A program made the position numbers and the translations under genes. The notes below the pieces were generated by a model that saw only the letters and a program-made list of their open reading frames with translations, made no database searches and was not told where the DNA came from. 64,000 nucleotides of DNA from Microbulbifer halophilus (GTDB lineage: Bacteria; Pseudomonadota; Gammaproteobacteria; Pseudomonadales; Cellvibrionaceae): NCBI RefSeq assembly GCF_026183675.1, contig NZ_JAPIVK010000017.1, positions 1 through 64,000 of the forward strand, in the 5' to 3' direction. Positions 45,975 to 56,238 of the stretch are shown here, in pieces. Each line of letters opens with the position of its first letter. The stretch's first letter is position 1.

Positions 45975-46838
45975 ATGACGCAAAACGATTTCTCCCATGG
46001 CCACTGGCTGATCGTCAGCGATCTGGACGGCACCCTGCTGGATCACTGCGACTACTCGCACGGGCCGGTGGATCGGCTGCTGGAGCAGCTCGACCGGCAC
46101 GGTGTACCGGTGCTACTGAACAGCAGCAAGACCCGCGCGGAGATGCTCGACCTACGCCGCGAGCTCAGCAACCGCCACCCGTTTATCGTCGAGAACGGCT
46201 CGGCGATTTTCATTCCCGCAGACTACTTCCCGGAGAAACCCGCGGCGGCGCGGAATCGCGGGGACTTCTGGATCATCGAACCGGGCGCGCCGCACAAAGA
46301 GCTGCTGGCCTACCTGCAGGGCGACGCACGGGAACACGGGGCACCCTACCTGCACTTTTCCGCCGCCTCGGCCGATGAACTCGCCGTGGCCACCGGCCTC
46401 CAGCCGGACCAGGCGGCCGCCGCGCAGCGCCGCGAATACTCCGAGCCGCTGCTGTGGCGCGGCAGCGAAGCGGAAAAGCGGGCGTTTCGGCGCCGCGCCG
46501 CGTCGGCCGGCTTCCGCACCCTCGAGGGCGGCCGCTTCCTGCACCTGCTCGGTCCCACCGACAAGGGCGCAGCCACGCTGCAACTGCTCGACTGCTATCG
46601 CCATTGCCGCCCGGGCGACTACCGGCTGATTGCCGCCGGCGACAGCCCCAACGACCTGGACATGCTCGCCGCCGCCGACGTCGCCGTGATCGTCCGCCCG
46701 CAGCACGGCGCCGCGCCGGTCCTGGAAGACGACAGCACCCGCCGCGTGATCCACAGCCGACACCGCGGCCCCGCCGGCTGGCGGGAGTGTATCGAACCGC
46801 TGTTTGCCCCCCTTTTCAGCGACCTGAAACCCCAGTGA
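45975..46838 (+). CDS. MpgP-like HAD phosphatase, glucosylglycerate-type
   Basis: This 287-residue HAD-IIB-type phosphatase has motif I VSDLDGTLLD (residues about 14-23), a SSKT segment for motif II, and LIAAGDSPNDLDMLAAADVA for motif IV. It resembles mannosyl-3-phosphoglycerate phosphatase (MpgP/YedP). The next gene is a glycosyl-3-phosphoglycerate synthase-like enzyme, so the most likely step is removal of phosphate from glucosyl- or mannosyl-3-phosphoglycerate to give the compatible solute. It is the first gene of a three-gene operon; the synthase gene starts 27 bases after its stop. Confidence 0.82.
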   Translation: MTQNDFSHGHWLIVSDLDGTLLDHCDYSHGPVDRLLEQLDRHGVPVLLNSSKTRAEMLDLRRELSNRHPFIVENGSAIFIPADYFPEKPAAARNRGDFWIIEPGAPHKELLAYLQGDAREHGAPYLHFSAASADELAVATGLQPDQAAAAQRREYSEPLLWRGSEAEKRAFRRRAASAGFRTLEGGRFLHLLGPTDKGAATLQLLDCYRHCRPGDYRLIAAGDSPNDLDMLAAADVAVIVRPQHGAAPVLEDDSTRRVIHSRHRGPAGWRECIEPLFAPLFSDLKPQ

Positions 46839-46865
46839 GAACCCGGTTCCCGACAGGAGTTGCCC

Positions 46866-48101
46866 GTGACTGACTTTTTCCAGAACGGCTCGATCACTAC
46901 CCTGCACAACCTCTGCAACCGTTCCCTGGAGGAGATGGAAAACGAATTACTCGGGTTTTCCAGGCAGAGACCCATGTCGCTGCTGCTGCCATCCCTCTAC
47001 TCGGAGCTGGAGGGGGAAGCACTGCCGAAAATTCTCGGCGAGCTCTCTAAAGTGCCCTATCTGTCGGAAATCGTGATCGGACTGGACCGCGCCGACGAAT
47101 CCCAGTACCGGGATGCGCTGGCCCGTTTCAATCGGCTGCCGCAGCATGTGCGCGTACTCTGGAACGACGGCCCGCGGCTGCGGGAACTGGATGCAAAACT
47201 GCAGGGGCGCGGCCTGGCGCCACAGGAGCCGGGCAAGGGGCGCAACGTCTGGTACTGTCTCGGTTACATCCTGGCCTCCGGCCACGGCGAGGCCGTGGCG
47301 CTGCACGACTGCGACATCGTCACCTACGACCGCCGGCTGCTGGCGCGCCTCTTCTACCCGGTGGCCAACCCGGCATTCAGTTATGAATTCTGCAAGGGTT
47401 TCTACTCGCGGGTGGCCTCGGGAAAAATCAATGGCCGGGTCTGCCGGCTGCTGGTGACCCCGCTGATCCGCACCCTGAAAAAGGTCTACGGCCACACCGA
47501 TTACCTGACCTACATGGACAGCTTCCGCTACGCGCTGGCCGGCGAGTTCTCCTTCCGCCGCGACGTCATCAACGACCTGCATATACCCAGCGACTGGGGC
47601 CTCGAGATCGGCGTACTATCGGAGATGTACCGCAACTATTCCACCAACCGCCTCTGCCAGGTGGATATCGCCCACTGCTACGACCACAAGCACCAGCCGG
47701 TCTCCTTCAGCGACGCTGAAGCCGGCCTGTCGAAAATGTCCATCGATATCGCCAAGTCGCTGTTTCGCAAACTGGCCACCCAGGGCACGGTTTTTTCCAC
47801 GGAAATCTTCCGCAGTATCAAGGCCACCTACTTCCGTATCGCCCTGGACTTCGTCGAGACCTATCGCAACGATGCAATCATCAACGGCCTGGACTTCGAT
47901 ATCCACCGCGAGGAAGAGACGGTGGAACTCTTCGCCCGCAACCTGATGAAAGCCGGCCAGGCCTTCCTCGACAACCCCATGGAAACCCCGTTCATACCCA
48001 GTTGGAGCCGCATCAGCAGCGCCGCGCCGGAGTTTCTCCCCGAACTCAAATCCGCCGTAGAAGCGGACTATCGCGAATACAGCTGGAAAGGCACCCCATG
48101 A
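46866..48101 (+). CDS. glucosyl-3-phosphoglycerate synthase-like glycosyltransferase
   Basis: This 411-residue GT-A-type enzyme has [39 protein letters not shown] and a metal-binding [12 protein letters not shown], and looks like the GT81 group that makes glucosyl- or mannosyl-3-phosphoglycerate from nucleotide sugar and 3-phosphoglycerate. The [19 protein letters not shown] stretch near residue 245 is typical too. GTG at 46866 is used because ACAGGAG lies six bases upstream; an in-frame TTG two codons earlier is an alternative. It overlaps the following phosphorylase gene by four bases (ATGA). Sugar donor (GDP-/ADP-/UDP-glucose or mannose) cannot be determined. Confidence 0.82.
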   Translation: MTDFFQNGSITTLHNLCNRSLEEMENELLGFSRQRPMSLLLPSLYSELEGEALPKILGELSKVPYLSEIVIGLDRADESQYRDALARFNRLPQHVRVLWNDGPRLRELDAKLQGRGLAPQEPGKGRNVWYCLGYILASGHGEAVALHDCDIVTYDRRLLARLFYPVANPAFSYEFCKGFYSRVASGKINGRVCRLLVTPLIRTLKKVYGHTDYLTYMDSFRYALAGEFSFRRDVINDLHIPSDWGLEIGVLSEMYRNYSTNRLCQVDIAHCYDHKHQPVSFSDAEAGLSKMSIDIAKSLFRKLATQGTVFSTEIFRSIKATYFRIALDFVETYRNDAIINGLDFDIHREEETVELFARNLMKAGQAFLDNPMETPFIPSWSRISSAAPEFLPELKSAVEADYREYSWKGTP

Positions 48102-49849
48102 CCCAGACATCCGGCGAACTGCCCATTGAAGAAATCGTCCGGCGGAAAGTCTGCGGCCACCTGGCCGCCATCTACCCGGACCGCGACCGGGAAGAAATAG
48201 CCCGGGAACTGCTGCGGGCCATGCGCCTGGACGAAGACTGCCAGACCCCGCAGTCTCACAGAAACCTGTGGGACCAGACGGACATGGTGGTCATCACCTA
48301 TGCCGACACCATCCTAAGCGGCGACAGGCGGCCCCTGCAGGCACTGCACCATTTCCTCAAAGAACACTTCACCATGCTGATCAACAGCGTGCATATACTG
48401 CCGTTCTTCCCCTACTCCAGCGACGACGGTTTCGCGGTAATCGATTACAAACAGGTGGACCCGGCGCTCGGGGACTGGAACGATATACTGCGTATCAGCA
48501 CCGACTTCCACCTGATGGCGGACCTGGTGATCAACCACTGCTCCTCACAGCACCGCTGGTTTGTCAATTTTCAGGAGGGGAAAGACCCGGGCCGGGATTA
48601 TTTCCTGGCCGTGGACCCGAGCGAAAACCTGAGCGGCGTGGTGCGCCCGCGCACCACGCCGCTGCTGCGCGCGGTTTCCGACGGCGATGAGACCAGGTTC
48701 GTCTGGTGCACCTTCGGCCACGACCAGGTGGACCTGGATTTTCGCAATCCGCAGGTGCTGCTGGAAATGGTGGATATCGTGCGCCTCTACCTGGATATGG
48801 GCGTGCGTATTTTCCGCCTGGATGCCGTGGCCTTTCTCTGGAAGAAAATCGGCAGCAGGTGTATCAACCTGGAAGAAACCCACGAGATCGTACGGCTGCT
48901 GCGCACGCTGATCGAACACGCGGACCCGAATGCAATCATCATTACCGAGACCAATATTCCCAACCGGGAAAACCTCTCCTACTTCGGCAACGCCAACGAG
49001 GCACACTGCATCTACAATTTCTCCCTGCCGCCACTGCTGGTCAACAGCCTGGTGAGCGGCAACTGTCGCCACTTGAAGAACTGGCTGATGAGCATGCCGC
49101 CGGCGCAGAACGGCACCACCTATTTCAACTTTATCGCCTCCCACGACGGGATCGGCCTGCGCCCGGTGGAGGGACTGCTGAGCGATGACGAGCAGGAAGC
49201 ACTGATCCAGACCATGGAAAACTTCGGCGGCCAGATAAGCTGGCGCGCACTGGACGACGGCAACAGGAAGCCCTACGAAATCAATATCTCCCTGTTCGAC
49301 GCGCTCAAGGGCACCACCGCCGGCGAGGACCAGTGGCAACTGCAGCGCTTCACCTGTGCCCACGCCGTCATGCTGGCGCTGGAGGGCATCCCCGGCTTCT
49401 ACCTGCACAGCCTGGTGGCCGGCACCAACGACTGCCGGCGCATGGCCGAGCACGGCCACAACCGCGCCATCAACCGGCGCCAGTGGCAGGAAGGGGACCT
49501 GAACCGCAAACTGGCCGACCCCGACAGCCACCACGGCAAGGTGTTCCGCCAGCTGCGCCACCTGATCCGCGTGCGCCGAAACCAGCCGGCTTTCCACCCC
49601 AACGCCACCCAGTTTACGCTGCACCTGGGCGAACAGATCTTCGCATTCTGGCGACAGAGCATGGACCGGCGCCAGAGCATCTTCTGCCTCAACAATATTT
49701 CCGATACACCGCAGACGGTGCTGCTGTCCAGTATCAACCTGATCGGCACGGACAAATGGAAGGACCTGATCAGCGGCCGGCATTTCGAGGATATGCTGGG
49801 CTCGGTGACACTGGCGCCCTACCAGACGCTTTGGATCACCAACCAATAA
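48098..49849 (+). CDS. GH13_18 sugar phosphorylase, probably glucosylglycerate phosphorylase
   Basis: This 583-residue enzyme is a sucrose phosphorylase-like GH13 member. The nucleophile aspartate is in [17 protein letters not shown] and the acid/base glutamate in [12 protein letters not shown], with [17 protein letters not shown] for the third conserved site. Early residues include [20 protein letters not shown]. Family knowledge: subfamily 18 includes sucrose, glucosylglycerol and glucosylglycerate phosphorylases. The preceding synthase and phosphatase genes point to glucosylglycerate as substrate here. Phosphorolysis would yield glucose 1-phosphate and glycerate, allowing the cell to recycle the solute. 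Confidence 0.88.
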   Translation: MTQTSGELPIEEIVRRKVCGHLAAIYPDRDREEIARELLRAMRLDEDCQTPQSHRNLWDQTDMVVITYADTILSGDRRPLQALHHFLKEHFTMLINSVHILPFFPYSSDDGFAVIDYKQVDPALGDWNDILRISTDFHLMADLVINHCSSQHRWFVNFQEGKDPGRDYFLAVDPSENLSGVVRPRTTPLLRAVSDGDETRFVWCTFGHDQVDLDFRNPQVLLEMVDIVRLYLDMGVRIFRLDAVAFLWKKIGSRCINLEETHEIVRLLRTLIEHADPNAIIITETNIPNRENLSYFGNANEAHCIYNFSLPPLLVNSLVSGNCRHLKNWLMSMPPAQNGTTYFNFIASHDGIGLRPVEGLLSDDEQEALIQTMENFGGQISWRALDDGNRKPYEINISLFDALKGTTAGEDQWQLQRFTCAHAVMLALEGIPGFYLHSLVAGTNDCRRMAEHGHNRAINRRQWQEGDLNRKLADPDSHHGKVFRQLRHLIRVRRNQPAFHPNATQFTLHLGEQIFAFWRQSMDRRQSIFCLNNISDTPQTVLLSSINLIGTDKWKDLISGRHFEDMLGSVTLAPYQTLWITNQ

Positions 49850-49947
49850 TGGAGCCCGGGGCTAGTGGGCCGTGCGCAAAGTTCTGTAACACTATCTCTT
49901 CGCCACAGGCCCCAGTGCTGCGTTGAAAAAGAAGGGAGCACAGCCCA

Positions 49948-50910
49948 CTAGACCTTGACCCAGTGGCCGTTTCGGGGCTCCACCTCGAAACGCGCCCAGC
50001 TGCGGAGCTCGCCGCGCGAACAGAGCCCCGTATCGTTGGCGCCGGCGCCCGCCACGGTCTTGTAGATCACCAGGTCCCGGCCCACATCCTCTTCACTGGA
50101 ATCGTCGAGTACCTGGCAAACACTCCAGAGCTTGCCCAGCTTGCCGTTGCTGTAGAATTTCCCGGCGACAATTTTCTCCGGGTGAACGGTATTCTTTTCA
50201 GCGTGGCGCTTGGCCAGTTCCAGCAGGTCCGCCAGCCCCTCCGCCGTGACATCGACGTAGGAATCGAGCTCCTGCATGGCCGCGGCAAAATCTTCGTGGG
50301 TGAGTTCGTGCTCCCTGTCGACCGCATCGGTAACCTCCGGTGTCGCCCTGCGATGCGCCAGGTGTGCGGGATAGCGCCGCCAGTGGAACAGGTTGTTGAA
50401 CAGCAGCGCCACAAACAGGATCGACAGGAGATTGACGAGAATCGGCACCAGCAGAAACTGATAACCGAGCGCTTCCGCATCGGCACCGATAACCGAGGTC
50501 AGCGCCGTGGCGCCGCCGGGCGGATGGATACAGCGGAGATAGTACATCGCGCCAACTGCCAGCCCCACGGCCAGGCCGGCCACCGCGAACCCGCCGGGCA
50601 ACCAATGCTGGCAGGCAATACCTATCGCCGCGGAGACAGTGTGCCCCCCGATCAGGGCCCACGGTTGGGAAAGAGCCCCGTGGGGTACGGCAAACAGGAG
50701 TACCGCGCTGGCTCCCATGGAAGCGACGACAAAATAACTGGTCTGGATATCGATGAATCGAAATGCAACCGCGAAGTAGGTCGCCCAGGCCACACAGGTG
50801 ATCGCGATGGCGGCCCCGAGTGCGGAAAGCAGTTTCTCGCGATGGCTGGTGGTGTTGCGTTCGAGACCGATGAGGCGGGCAAATTCGTCGAGGGGATACT
50901 TCAGGTTCAT
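49948..50910 (-). CDS. HPP-family membrane protein with extra C-terminal domain
   Basis: This 320-residue protein has an N-terminal HPP domain of four to five helices (residues about 25-175) with VVASMGASAVLLFAVPHGAL and RCIHPPGGATALTSVIG, the motifs that give the family its name. Members include nitrite transport proteins of plants, while bacterial roles are mostly unknown. A cytoplasmic C-terminal domain (about 200-320, ending GELRSWARFEVEPRNGHW) is longer than in single-domain HPP proteins and is unrecognised. The gene is convergent with the glucosylglycerate operon; no partner is evident. Confidence 0.8.
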   Translation of the reverse strand: MNLKYPLDEFARLIGLERNTTSHREKLLSALGAAIAITCVAWATYFAVAFRFIDIQTSYFVVASMGASAVLLFAVPHGALSQPWALIGGHTVSAAIGIACQHWLPGGFAVAGLAVGLAVGAMYYLRCIHPPGGATALTSVIGADAEALGYQFLLVPILVNLLSILFVALLFNNLFHWRRYPAHLAHRRATPEVTDAVDREHELTHEDFAAAMQELDSYVDVTAEGLADLLELAKRHAEKNTVHPEKIVAGKFYSNGKLGKLWSVCQVLDDSSEEDVGRDLVIYKTVAGAGANDTGLCSRGELRSWARFEVEPRNGHWVKV

Positions 50911-51017
50911 TGCGGGGCAGTCGGGAAAAATCGGCCGGCGATAGTATTGAGTATTTCCCCCGAGTTCAATCGCCCGTCAGGCCCGGGCCACTGCCGGCGT
51001 GCGGAAACGCGCGGGTG

Positions 51018-52238
51018 TTACCGATCGCGCTCGCCGAGCGCCAGATGCCGCAGCGGTCCGGAGAAGGCGAGCAGCGCAAAGCTCACCAGGCTCGCGATCC
51101 CCGCCCACAACAGCGTGGCCAGCGGCGCTGCGTACTCGCTGATGGCGCCGGCGGCCAGGGCCCCCAGGGCGGCAGAGCCGAACAGTGCCAACTGGTAGAT
51201 GGAGATCAGGCGGCTGCGGTATTCGTCCGGTGCCAACAGTTGCACCACCGCCCGCCCCAGCGCCGCCGAGGCCGCCGCCACGGCGCCCCAGCAGACGCAG
51301 AGCAGGATCAGGCCGAACGGGGTGGGGCCGAAGCTGATGGCGATCAGCAGCGCAGCGCTGTAGAGCAGGCACATCAGGATACCGCGTCCCGGCCTGTCCC
51401 CCTGGCCGCGGTGCAGCATCACCGCCGTGGCCGCCACGGTACCGCCGACAAACCCCAACTGCAGTGTCGCGTAGTAGCCGGCGCCGCGACCGTATTGTTC
51501 CGCCAGCAACGGCAGTACCACCAGGAAAACACCGATATGCACAAAGCCGTTGAAAGCCATCAGCGCCACCAGTTCGCGCAGTGCCGGGCGGCGCCAGGCT
51601 TCCGCCAGCCCCTCGCGGATCAGTGCCAGCGGCAATTTCCGCTCCCTGGCGTGATGGATGCCCGGCTGCCGCAGCGAATAGAAAAATCCCGCGGCCATCG
51701 CCAGCGCCGCCATCTGTATCAGCAGCAGCGACCTCAACCCCCAGTGGTCGAAGCGGCTCGCCAGCAGCATGCCCAACGCCTGGCCTCCGTACTGCGCCAT
51801 CATCATCCAGGTCACTGTCCTCTGCACACCGCTTTCGGTGGTGCGGCCGCCGTCGCGGCGCGCGCTGCGCTGTACCAGGTTGTCCCGTGCCGGCTGCAGA
51901 AAGGCGGTGCAGACACCGAGGCTGACGCCGTAGAACATCAGCAGGGGGAGATCCGGAATACGATAGGAAAAATACAGCAGCAAGCCACCGTGGCAAGCCA
52001 ACAGCCCCAGGCTGGCCAGCGCCGCCACCGCCGCGGCGTCCCGCCGGTCCGCCAGGGCGCCGCCGAACAGCAGGAACAGCAGGTTCGGCAACAGCACCGA
52101 TGCCTGTACCCACCCCAGCTGCAGCGCCGGCAGGTCCACCACACTCACCGCAATCCACGGCAACAGGATCACCTGCAGGCCGGTGGCAAGGCTGGTACCG
52201 CTGTAGCCGGAGAGGAATTTTCTGAGTCTCGATGGCAT
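51018..52238 (-). CDS. MFS transporter
   Basis: This 406-residue protein has twelve hydrophobic segments in the pattern of the major facilitator superfamily, with the loop-2/3 signature LFGGALADRRDAAAVAAL near residue 55. Sequence resembles Bcr/enterobactin-export-like efflux proteins but the substrate cannot be assigned. ATG at 52238 is used; a much longer frame upstream (to 52553) is not supported. It ends 109 bases past the start of the HPP gene's neighbourhood and is followed in the same direction by that gene. Confidence 0.85.
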   Translation of the reverse strand: MPSRLRKFLSGYSGTSLATGLQVILLPWIAVSVVDLPALQLGWVQASVLLPNLLFLLFGGALADRRDAAAVAALASLGLLACHGGLLLYFSYRIPDLPLLMFYGVSLGVCTAFLQPARDNLVQRSARRDGGRTTESGVQRTVTWMMMAQYGGQALGMLLASRFDHWGLRSLLLIQMAALAMAAGFFYSLRQPGIHHARERKLPLALIREGLAEAWRRPALRELVALMAFNGFVHIGVFLVVLPLLAEQYGRGAGYYATLQLGFVGGTVAATAVMLHRGQGDRPGRGILMCLLYSAALLIAISFGPTPFGLILLCVCWGAVAAASAALGRAVVQLLAPDEYRSRLISIYQLALFGSAALGALAAGAISEYAAPLATLLWAGIASLVSFALLAFSGPLRHLALGERDR

Positions 52239-52279
52239 GGCGAATCGTCGGTGATCAGTGATGGTCGGCAGGTGGTTTG

Positions 52280-54271
52280 TCATTGGCGACCGCGGACCAC
52301 CGACCAGCGGCGCAGCAACCTGCGCAGCTGCTTTTCCGCCGCCGGGTCGCCGGCATAGGCGGCCTTCTCGAAGGCGGCGGTGATGCGTTCCGCCATGGGC
52401 GCCAGTTCCGGCCTCTGTTCGCCCACGCGGCAGGCGAAGTCCCGCGGCGCTTCGCCCGGGTGGCGCTCGAGGCCGGCGCGCGCCAGGCGGCGACAGAATT
52501 TGCGGTAGAGGCGGCTGGAAAGCGGGGCGCGGGTACCGCGGCCATTCCACCATATCCAGGCCAGTACACCGAGCAGCACCGCGGCCACCGGCAGCAACAG
52601 GAAGATCGCCAGCCGCAGCGGCGAAATCTCTCCCAGCAGTCGCTGCAGCGTGCTCTCCTGCTGCTCACGATCGAAACTGACCACCGCCCGATACCAGCGG
52701 TAGTTGATCATGTCCCATTGCAGCCGAAGGCGATTGAGGACAGAGATCCGGTGCAGCGGTAGCAGCGAATCCCCCATGAATTCCTCTTCGGCGGCGCTCT
52801 GCAGACCGTCGCGAATACGCTCCGGCGATACCGCCGCGGTGGGGTCGACCCGTTGCCAGCCGCGCGCCGGTGTCCAGATCTCGGCCCAGGCGTGGGCGTC
52901 GTACTGGCGCACCAGCAGGTACTGCTCCTGCTCCACCCACTCACCGCCCTGGTAGCCGGCCACCACCCGCGCCGGCACACCGGCGGCGCGCATGGCGAAC
53001 ACATAGCTGCCGGCGAAGTGCTCGCAGAAACCCTGCCGGCTGCCGAACAGGAATTCGTCGACGGAGTCCTCGCCCAGCGCCGGCGGCTTCAGCGTATAGA
53101 CAAAGCTGCGGTTGTAGAACTGCAGGATGCGCGCGGAAATCTCTTCGGCATCCAGCCCCGAGTCGCGAAACTCGCCCGCCCAGGCGCGGGTGCGCGGGTT
53201 GCCATCGGCGGGCAACTGCAGGTTGCGGCGGCGCTCGAAGTCACCGAGCGGCATCGGCTCGCCGAGCGTCTCCCGCGGCCAGGAGCGCACCTCGTAGGCA
53301 AAGCGGCTGTAGACCGGCTTGCGCTTCAGCAACCGGCCGTCGGCGGTCTCGCCCACGCCCTCGGTGGGGGAATCCGGGCGCACCATGGCGAAGAGCCACT
53401 GGCTGTTCGTGGCCTCCTGGATCACGCGGTAGCGGTAGCGCGGACCCACTTCCGGCAGCGGCCGTTCCGACTCCTTCCAGTGCACCCGGCCGCCCTCGCG
53501 GTGATCCACGCCAAAACCCTGGCTCCAGCGGCGGCCGTCGAAATCGGAGTAGACCAGGCCGCGCCAGTAGCGCTGCTCCGGCGGCGGCACCGGGCCCTCG
53601 AAGGACATCCGCAGCGCCGGCTCGTCGGATTGCGACAGTTCGGAGAAATCGCCGGGTGTCATGGAATCGCTGATGCCGGTGCTGGCGGCGTCGCTGTTCT
53701 GCGGCACTGCCCACAGGGGCCCCAGGCGCGGCATGGCGATAAACAGCACCACCATCAGCGGCACCGCCTGCGCCAGCAGCCGCAGCGACAGCCCCAGGGC
53801 GCGTCGCGGCCGCGCGCCGGCACTGCCCGTCTGCGCGGCCAGCGCGGCGGTGATCACCAGCACGCAGATAACGCCGTAGACGGCGTAGGGAATCGTCTGC
53901 TCGAACACGAACAGGGTGGCGGCAACGAAATAGGACAGCAGCAGGCTCAGGAAGGCGTCGCGGAGGCTGACCAGCTCCAGGTTCTTCAGCGTAAAGGAGA
54001 CCGCCAGCAACGCCACCATGGGTTCCAGTGCGAACCACTGGCGATAGGACAGCGCCAGTCCGCCCACCGCCACGACCACCGCGAGCAGCTTGACGGTGCG
54101 ACCGGGCAAGTCGCGGCGGCCGCGGAATACCTCCAGGCGCCAGTAGACGGCGAAGCCCCAGGCGCCCACGATCCACAGCGGCAGCATCGCGAACTGCGGC
54201 AGCAGCGCGGCGAACTGGGCGGCGAAGATCCACAACAGGCTCTCGCGGGGCAGGCGCTCGGAGGATTCCAT
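52280..54271 (-). CDS. TgpA-like transglutaminase with DUF3488 membrane region
   Basis: This 663-residue inner-membrane protein has about six N-terminal helices (DUF3488), then a periplasmic transglutaminase-like domain with the catalytic Cys in QGFCEHFAGSYVFAM, His in DAHAWAEIW, and Asp in RVDPTAAVS, and a C-terminal helix followed by a cytoplasmic tail with a DUF4129-like WRRAR-type stretch. The P. aeruginosa TgpA protein is an essential membrane transglutaminase, so a role in envelope maintenance is likely. ATG of this gene directly abuts the DUF58 stop, and with MoxR forms a three-gene operon. Confidence 0.9.
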   Translation of the reverse strand: MESSERLPRESLLWIFAAQFAALLPQFAMLPLWIVGAWGFAVYWRLEVFRGRRDLPGRTVKLLAVVVAVGGLALSYRQWFALEPMVALLAVSFTLKNLELVSLRDAFLSLLLSYFVAATLFVFEQTIPYAVYGVICVLVITAALAAQTGSAGARPRRALGLSLRLLAQAVPLMVVLFIAMPRLGPLWAVPQNSDAASTGISDSMTPGDFSELSQSDEPALRMSFEGPVPPPEQRYWRGLVYSDFDGRRWSQGFGVDHREGGRVHWKESERPLPEVGPRYRYRVIQEATNSQWLFAMVRPDSPTEGVGETADGRLLKRKPVYSRFAYEVRSWPRETLGEPMPLGDFERRRNLQLPADGNPRTRAWAGEFRDSGLDAEEISARILQFYNRSFVYTLKPPALGEDSVDEFLFGSRQGFCEHFAGSYVFAMRAAGVPARVVAGYQGGEWVEQEQYLLVRQYDAHAWAEIWTPARGWQRVDPTAAVSPERIRDGLQSAAEEEFMGDSLLPLHRISVLNRLRLQWDMINYRWYRAVVSFDREQQESTLQRLLGEISPLRLAIFLLLPVAAVLLGVLAWIWWNGRGTRAPLSSRLYRKFCRRLARAGLERHPGEAPRDFACRVGEQRPELAPMAERITAAFEKAAYAGDPAAEKQLRRLLRRWSVVRGRQ

Positions 54272-55267
54272 TCAGCCCCCCTGCACCGGAAACAGCGCCA
54301 GCGCCGTCAGCACCCGCTTCTGGTGCGCCGGACCCAGCGACGGCTCGATGGTCGTACCGGGCAGCCGCAGGCCGTAGGCGCACTGCTCGCGCTCCGCCTG
54401 CAGCGCCCAGTGGCAGAGATTGCCGAGGCGCGTCTCCACATCGCGCCCGGCGAGCAGGTCCCAGTCGAGCCACAGGCGCGCGTCGGCGCCGCTGTCGTAG
54501 CTCTTGCTGTAGAGATCGCGACCGCCGGCGTACTGTTTCCAGGCCACATGGCGCAGGGAATCGCCGGGGCGGTAGGGTTTGAGGGTGTCGAAATCGTCGC
54601 CGCCGCGAATCCGCTGCTCCGATTCCCCATCGCCGGTGACGGCGCCGATCGGCAGGGAGCCGGCGGATTTCGGTTGCGGGTAGACGAGGAATTCGATATC
54701 CAGGTCCACCAGGCTCCAGCAGTAGAAGAGCCCCATCGGGAAGCGGCTCTCCACCCGCAGGCGCGGTGCGCGCACGCGGCCGCGGCGCAGCACCGGCAGC
54801 GACACGCACAGGTCGGCGCTGTGCCGCTCGATCAGGTCCAGCTCCGCGCCCTGCTCGCCGTCGCCGCCCGCCTCCTGCGGCCAGAATACCCGCAGCCGTT
54901 CCCTCGCCCGGCCGTCGCCGCGCCCGACGCTGAGCTGGGCCTCGGCGTAGTCACCGGCGAATGCCGGGCGCGTCTCCAGCAGTTGCAACTGCAGGCGGGA
55001 GAGGTTGGCGAAGGTGTGTACCGGCAGCAGCGCGAACAGGCTGATCAGCAGGAAAGCCAGGGCGAAGACCAGGTTGTTCTCGTAGTTGGTGCCCAGCAGC
55101 CACAGCAGCAGGACCACCAGCAGGAAGGTGAGGCCCGCGCGGGTGGGCAACACGAACAGTTTACCGTGGTTCAGGGTGACACGGCGCGCCGCCGGGGCGC
55201 GGCGATCCAGCCAGCGCCGGGTCAGGTGGCGCCAGCGATCGGGAAGAGATCGGATAGAAGACGCCAT
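54272..55267 (-). CDS. DUF58 domain protein
   Basis: This 331-residue protein has two hydrophobic N-terminal helices (LTFLLVVLLLWLLGTNYENN, LVFALAFLLISLFALLPVHT) and a DUF58 domain with KPYRPGDSLRHVAWKQYAGG and DLYSKSYDSGADARLWLDWD, the conserved aspartate-rich pattern of this von Willebrand A-like family. It is encoded between a MoxR ATPase gene and the transglutaminase gene, the usual set. It probably serves as the membrane-attached adaptor of the MoxR ATPase complex, but the cargo is unknown. Confidence 0.9.
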   Translation of the reverse strand: MASSIRSLPDRWRHLTRRWLDRRAPAARRVTLNHGKLFVLPTRAGLTFLLVVLLLWLLGTNYENNLVFALAFLLISLFALLPVHTFANLSRLQLQLLETRPAFAGDYAEAQLSVGRGDGRARERLRVFWPQEAGGDGEQGAELDLIERHSADLCVSLPVLRRGRVRAPRLRVESRFPMGLFYCWSLVDLDIEFLVYPQPKSAGSLPIGAVTGDGESEQRIRGGDDFDTLKPYRPGDSLRHVAWKQYAGGRDLYSKSYDSGADARLWLDWDLLAGRDVETRLGNLCHWALQAEREQCAYGLRLPGTTIEPSLGPAHQKRVLTALALFPVQGG

Positions 55268-55270
55268 GGA

Positions 55271-56173
55271 TCAGGCCGCGATAACGTCGACCTGGTGCAT
55301 CAGGCGCTCCACCAGCTGGCTGCCGTCGCCGCCGTCACTCTGCAGGCGATGGCCCGCCACCGACGGCAGCACCGCCTGGATATCCTCCGGCAGCAGGTGA
55401 CCGCGACCGTGAATCAGCGCCCAGGCGCGGGCCGCGTGCAACAACGCCAGGGCGCCGCGCGGGGACAGGCCTATGGCGCACTCGGGGCTCTGGCGGGTAT
55501 GCAACACCAGCCGCTCGAGGTAGTCCAGCAGGCTGTCCGAGGCCTTTACCTGCCCCACCAGCGCCTGCAGTTTCTGCAGCGTGGCCGTGTCCACGCGCGG
55601 TTTGAGCTGTTGCAGCTGGGCGCGGGGATCCACCCCCTGGAACAGCGCCCGCTCCGCCTCGCGGGTCGGGTAGCCGAGACTGATGCGCATCAGGAAACGG
55701 TCCAGCTGCGATTCCGGCAGCGCGAAGGTGCCGGACTGGTACAGCGGGTTCTGGGTGGCGATCACGAAGAATGGCTCCGGCAACCGACGGGTCTCGCCGT
55801 CGACACTCACCTGGCGCTCCTCCATCGCCTCCAGCAGCGCGCTCTGGGTCTTGGGGGAGGAGCGGTTGATCTCGTCCGCCAGCAGCAGCTGGCTGAATAC
55901 CGGCCCCTCGTGAAAGCGGAACTCGCCGGAATCCCGCTCGAAGATGGATACCCCGACAATATCCGCCGGCAGCATATCGCTGGTGAACTGCACCCGCTTG
56001 TAGGACAGCCCCAGCACCTGCGCCAGCGCGTGGGCCAGGGTGGTCTTGCCCATGCCGGGCAGGTCCTCGATCAGCAGGTGCCCGCGGGACAGCAGGCAGG
56101 CGAGCGCCAGTTTGACCTGGTGCTCCTTGCCCAGGAGCACCCTGCCGATATCGGCGACGATGGCGGAAATCAT
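55271..56173 (-). CDS. MoxR-family AAA+ ATPase
   Basis: This ATPase of about 300 residues has Walker A GMGKTT (within LIEDLPGMGKTTLAHALAQ), Walker B LLLADEINRSS and a sensor region TQNPLYQSGTFALPESQLDR, typical of MoxR. MoxR ATPases act as chaperones that mature partner proteins, often with DUF58 and transglutaminase-like neighbours, as here. ATG 56173 is used; the frame continues upstream through a repeat but lacks a ribosome site, and GTG 56182 is possible. The ATG of the DUF58 gene follows four bases after its stop. Confidence 0.9.
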   Translation of the reverse strand: MISAIVADIGRVLLGKEHQVKLALACLLSRGHLLIEDLPGMGKTTLAHALAQVLGLSYKRVQFTSDMLPADIVGVSIFERDSGEFRFHEGPVFSQLLLADEINRSSPKTQSALLEAMEERQVSVDGETRRLPEPFFVIATQNPLYQSGTFALPESQLDRFLMRISLGYPTREAERALFQGVDPRAQLQQLKPRVDTATLQKLQALVGQVKASDSLLDYLERLVLHTRQSPECAIGLSPRGALALLHAARAWALIHGRGHLLPEDIQAVLPSVAGHRLQSDGGDGSQLVERLMHQVDVIAA

Positions 56174-56238
56174 TTTTTGCACGGCAAATCCATTACTGCT
56201 CGGTTTTTCTTGCGGCCCGGTGCCGGGCACTCTCCGCC

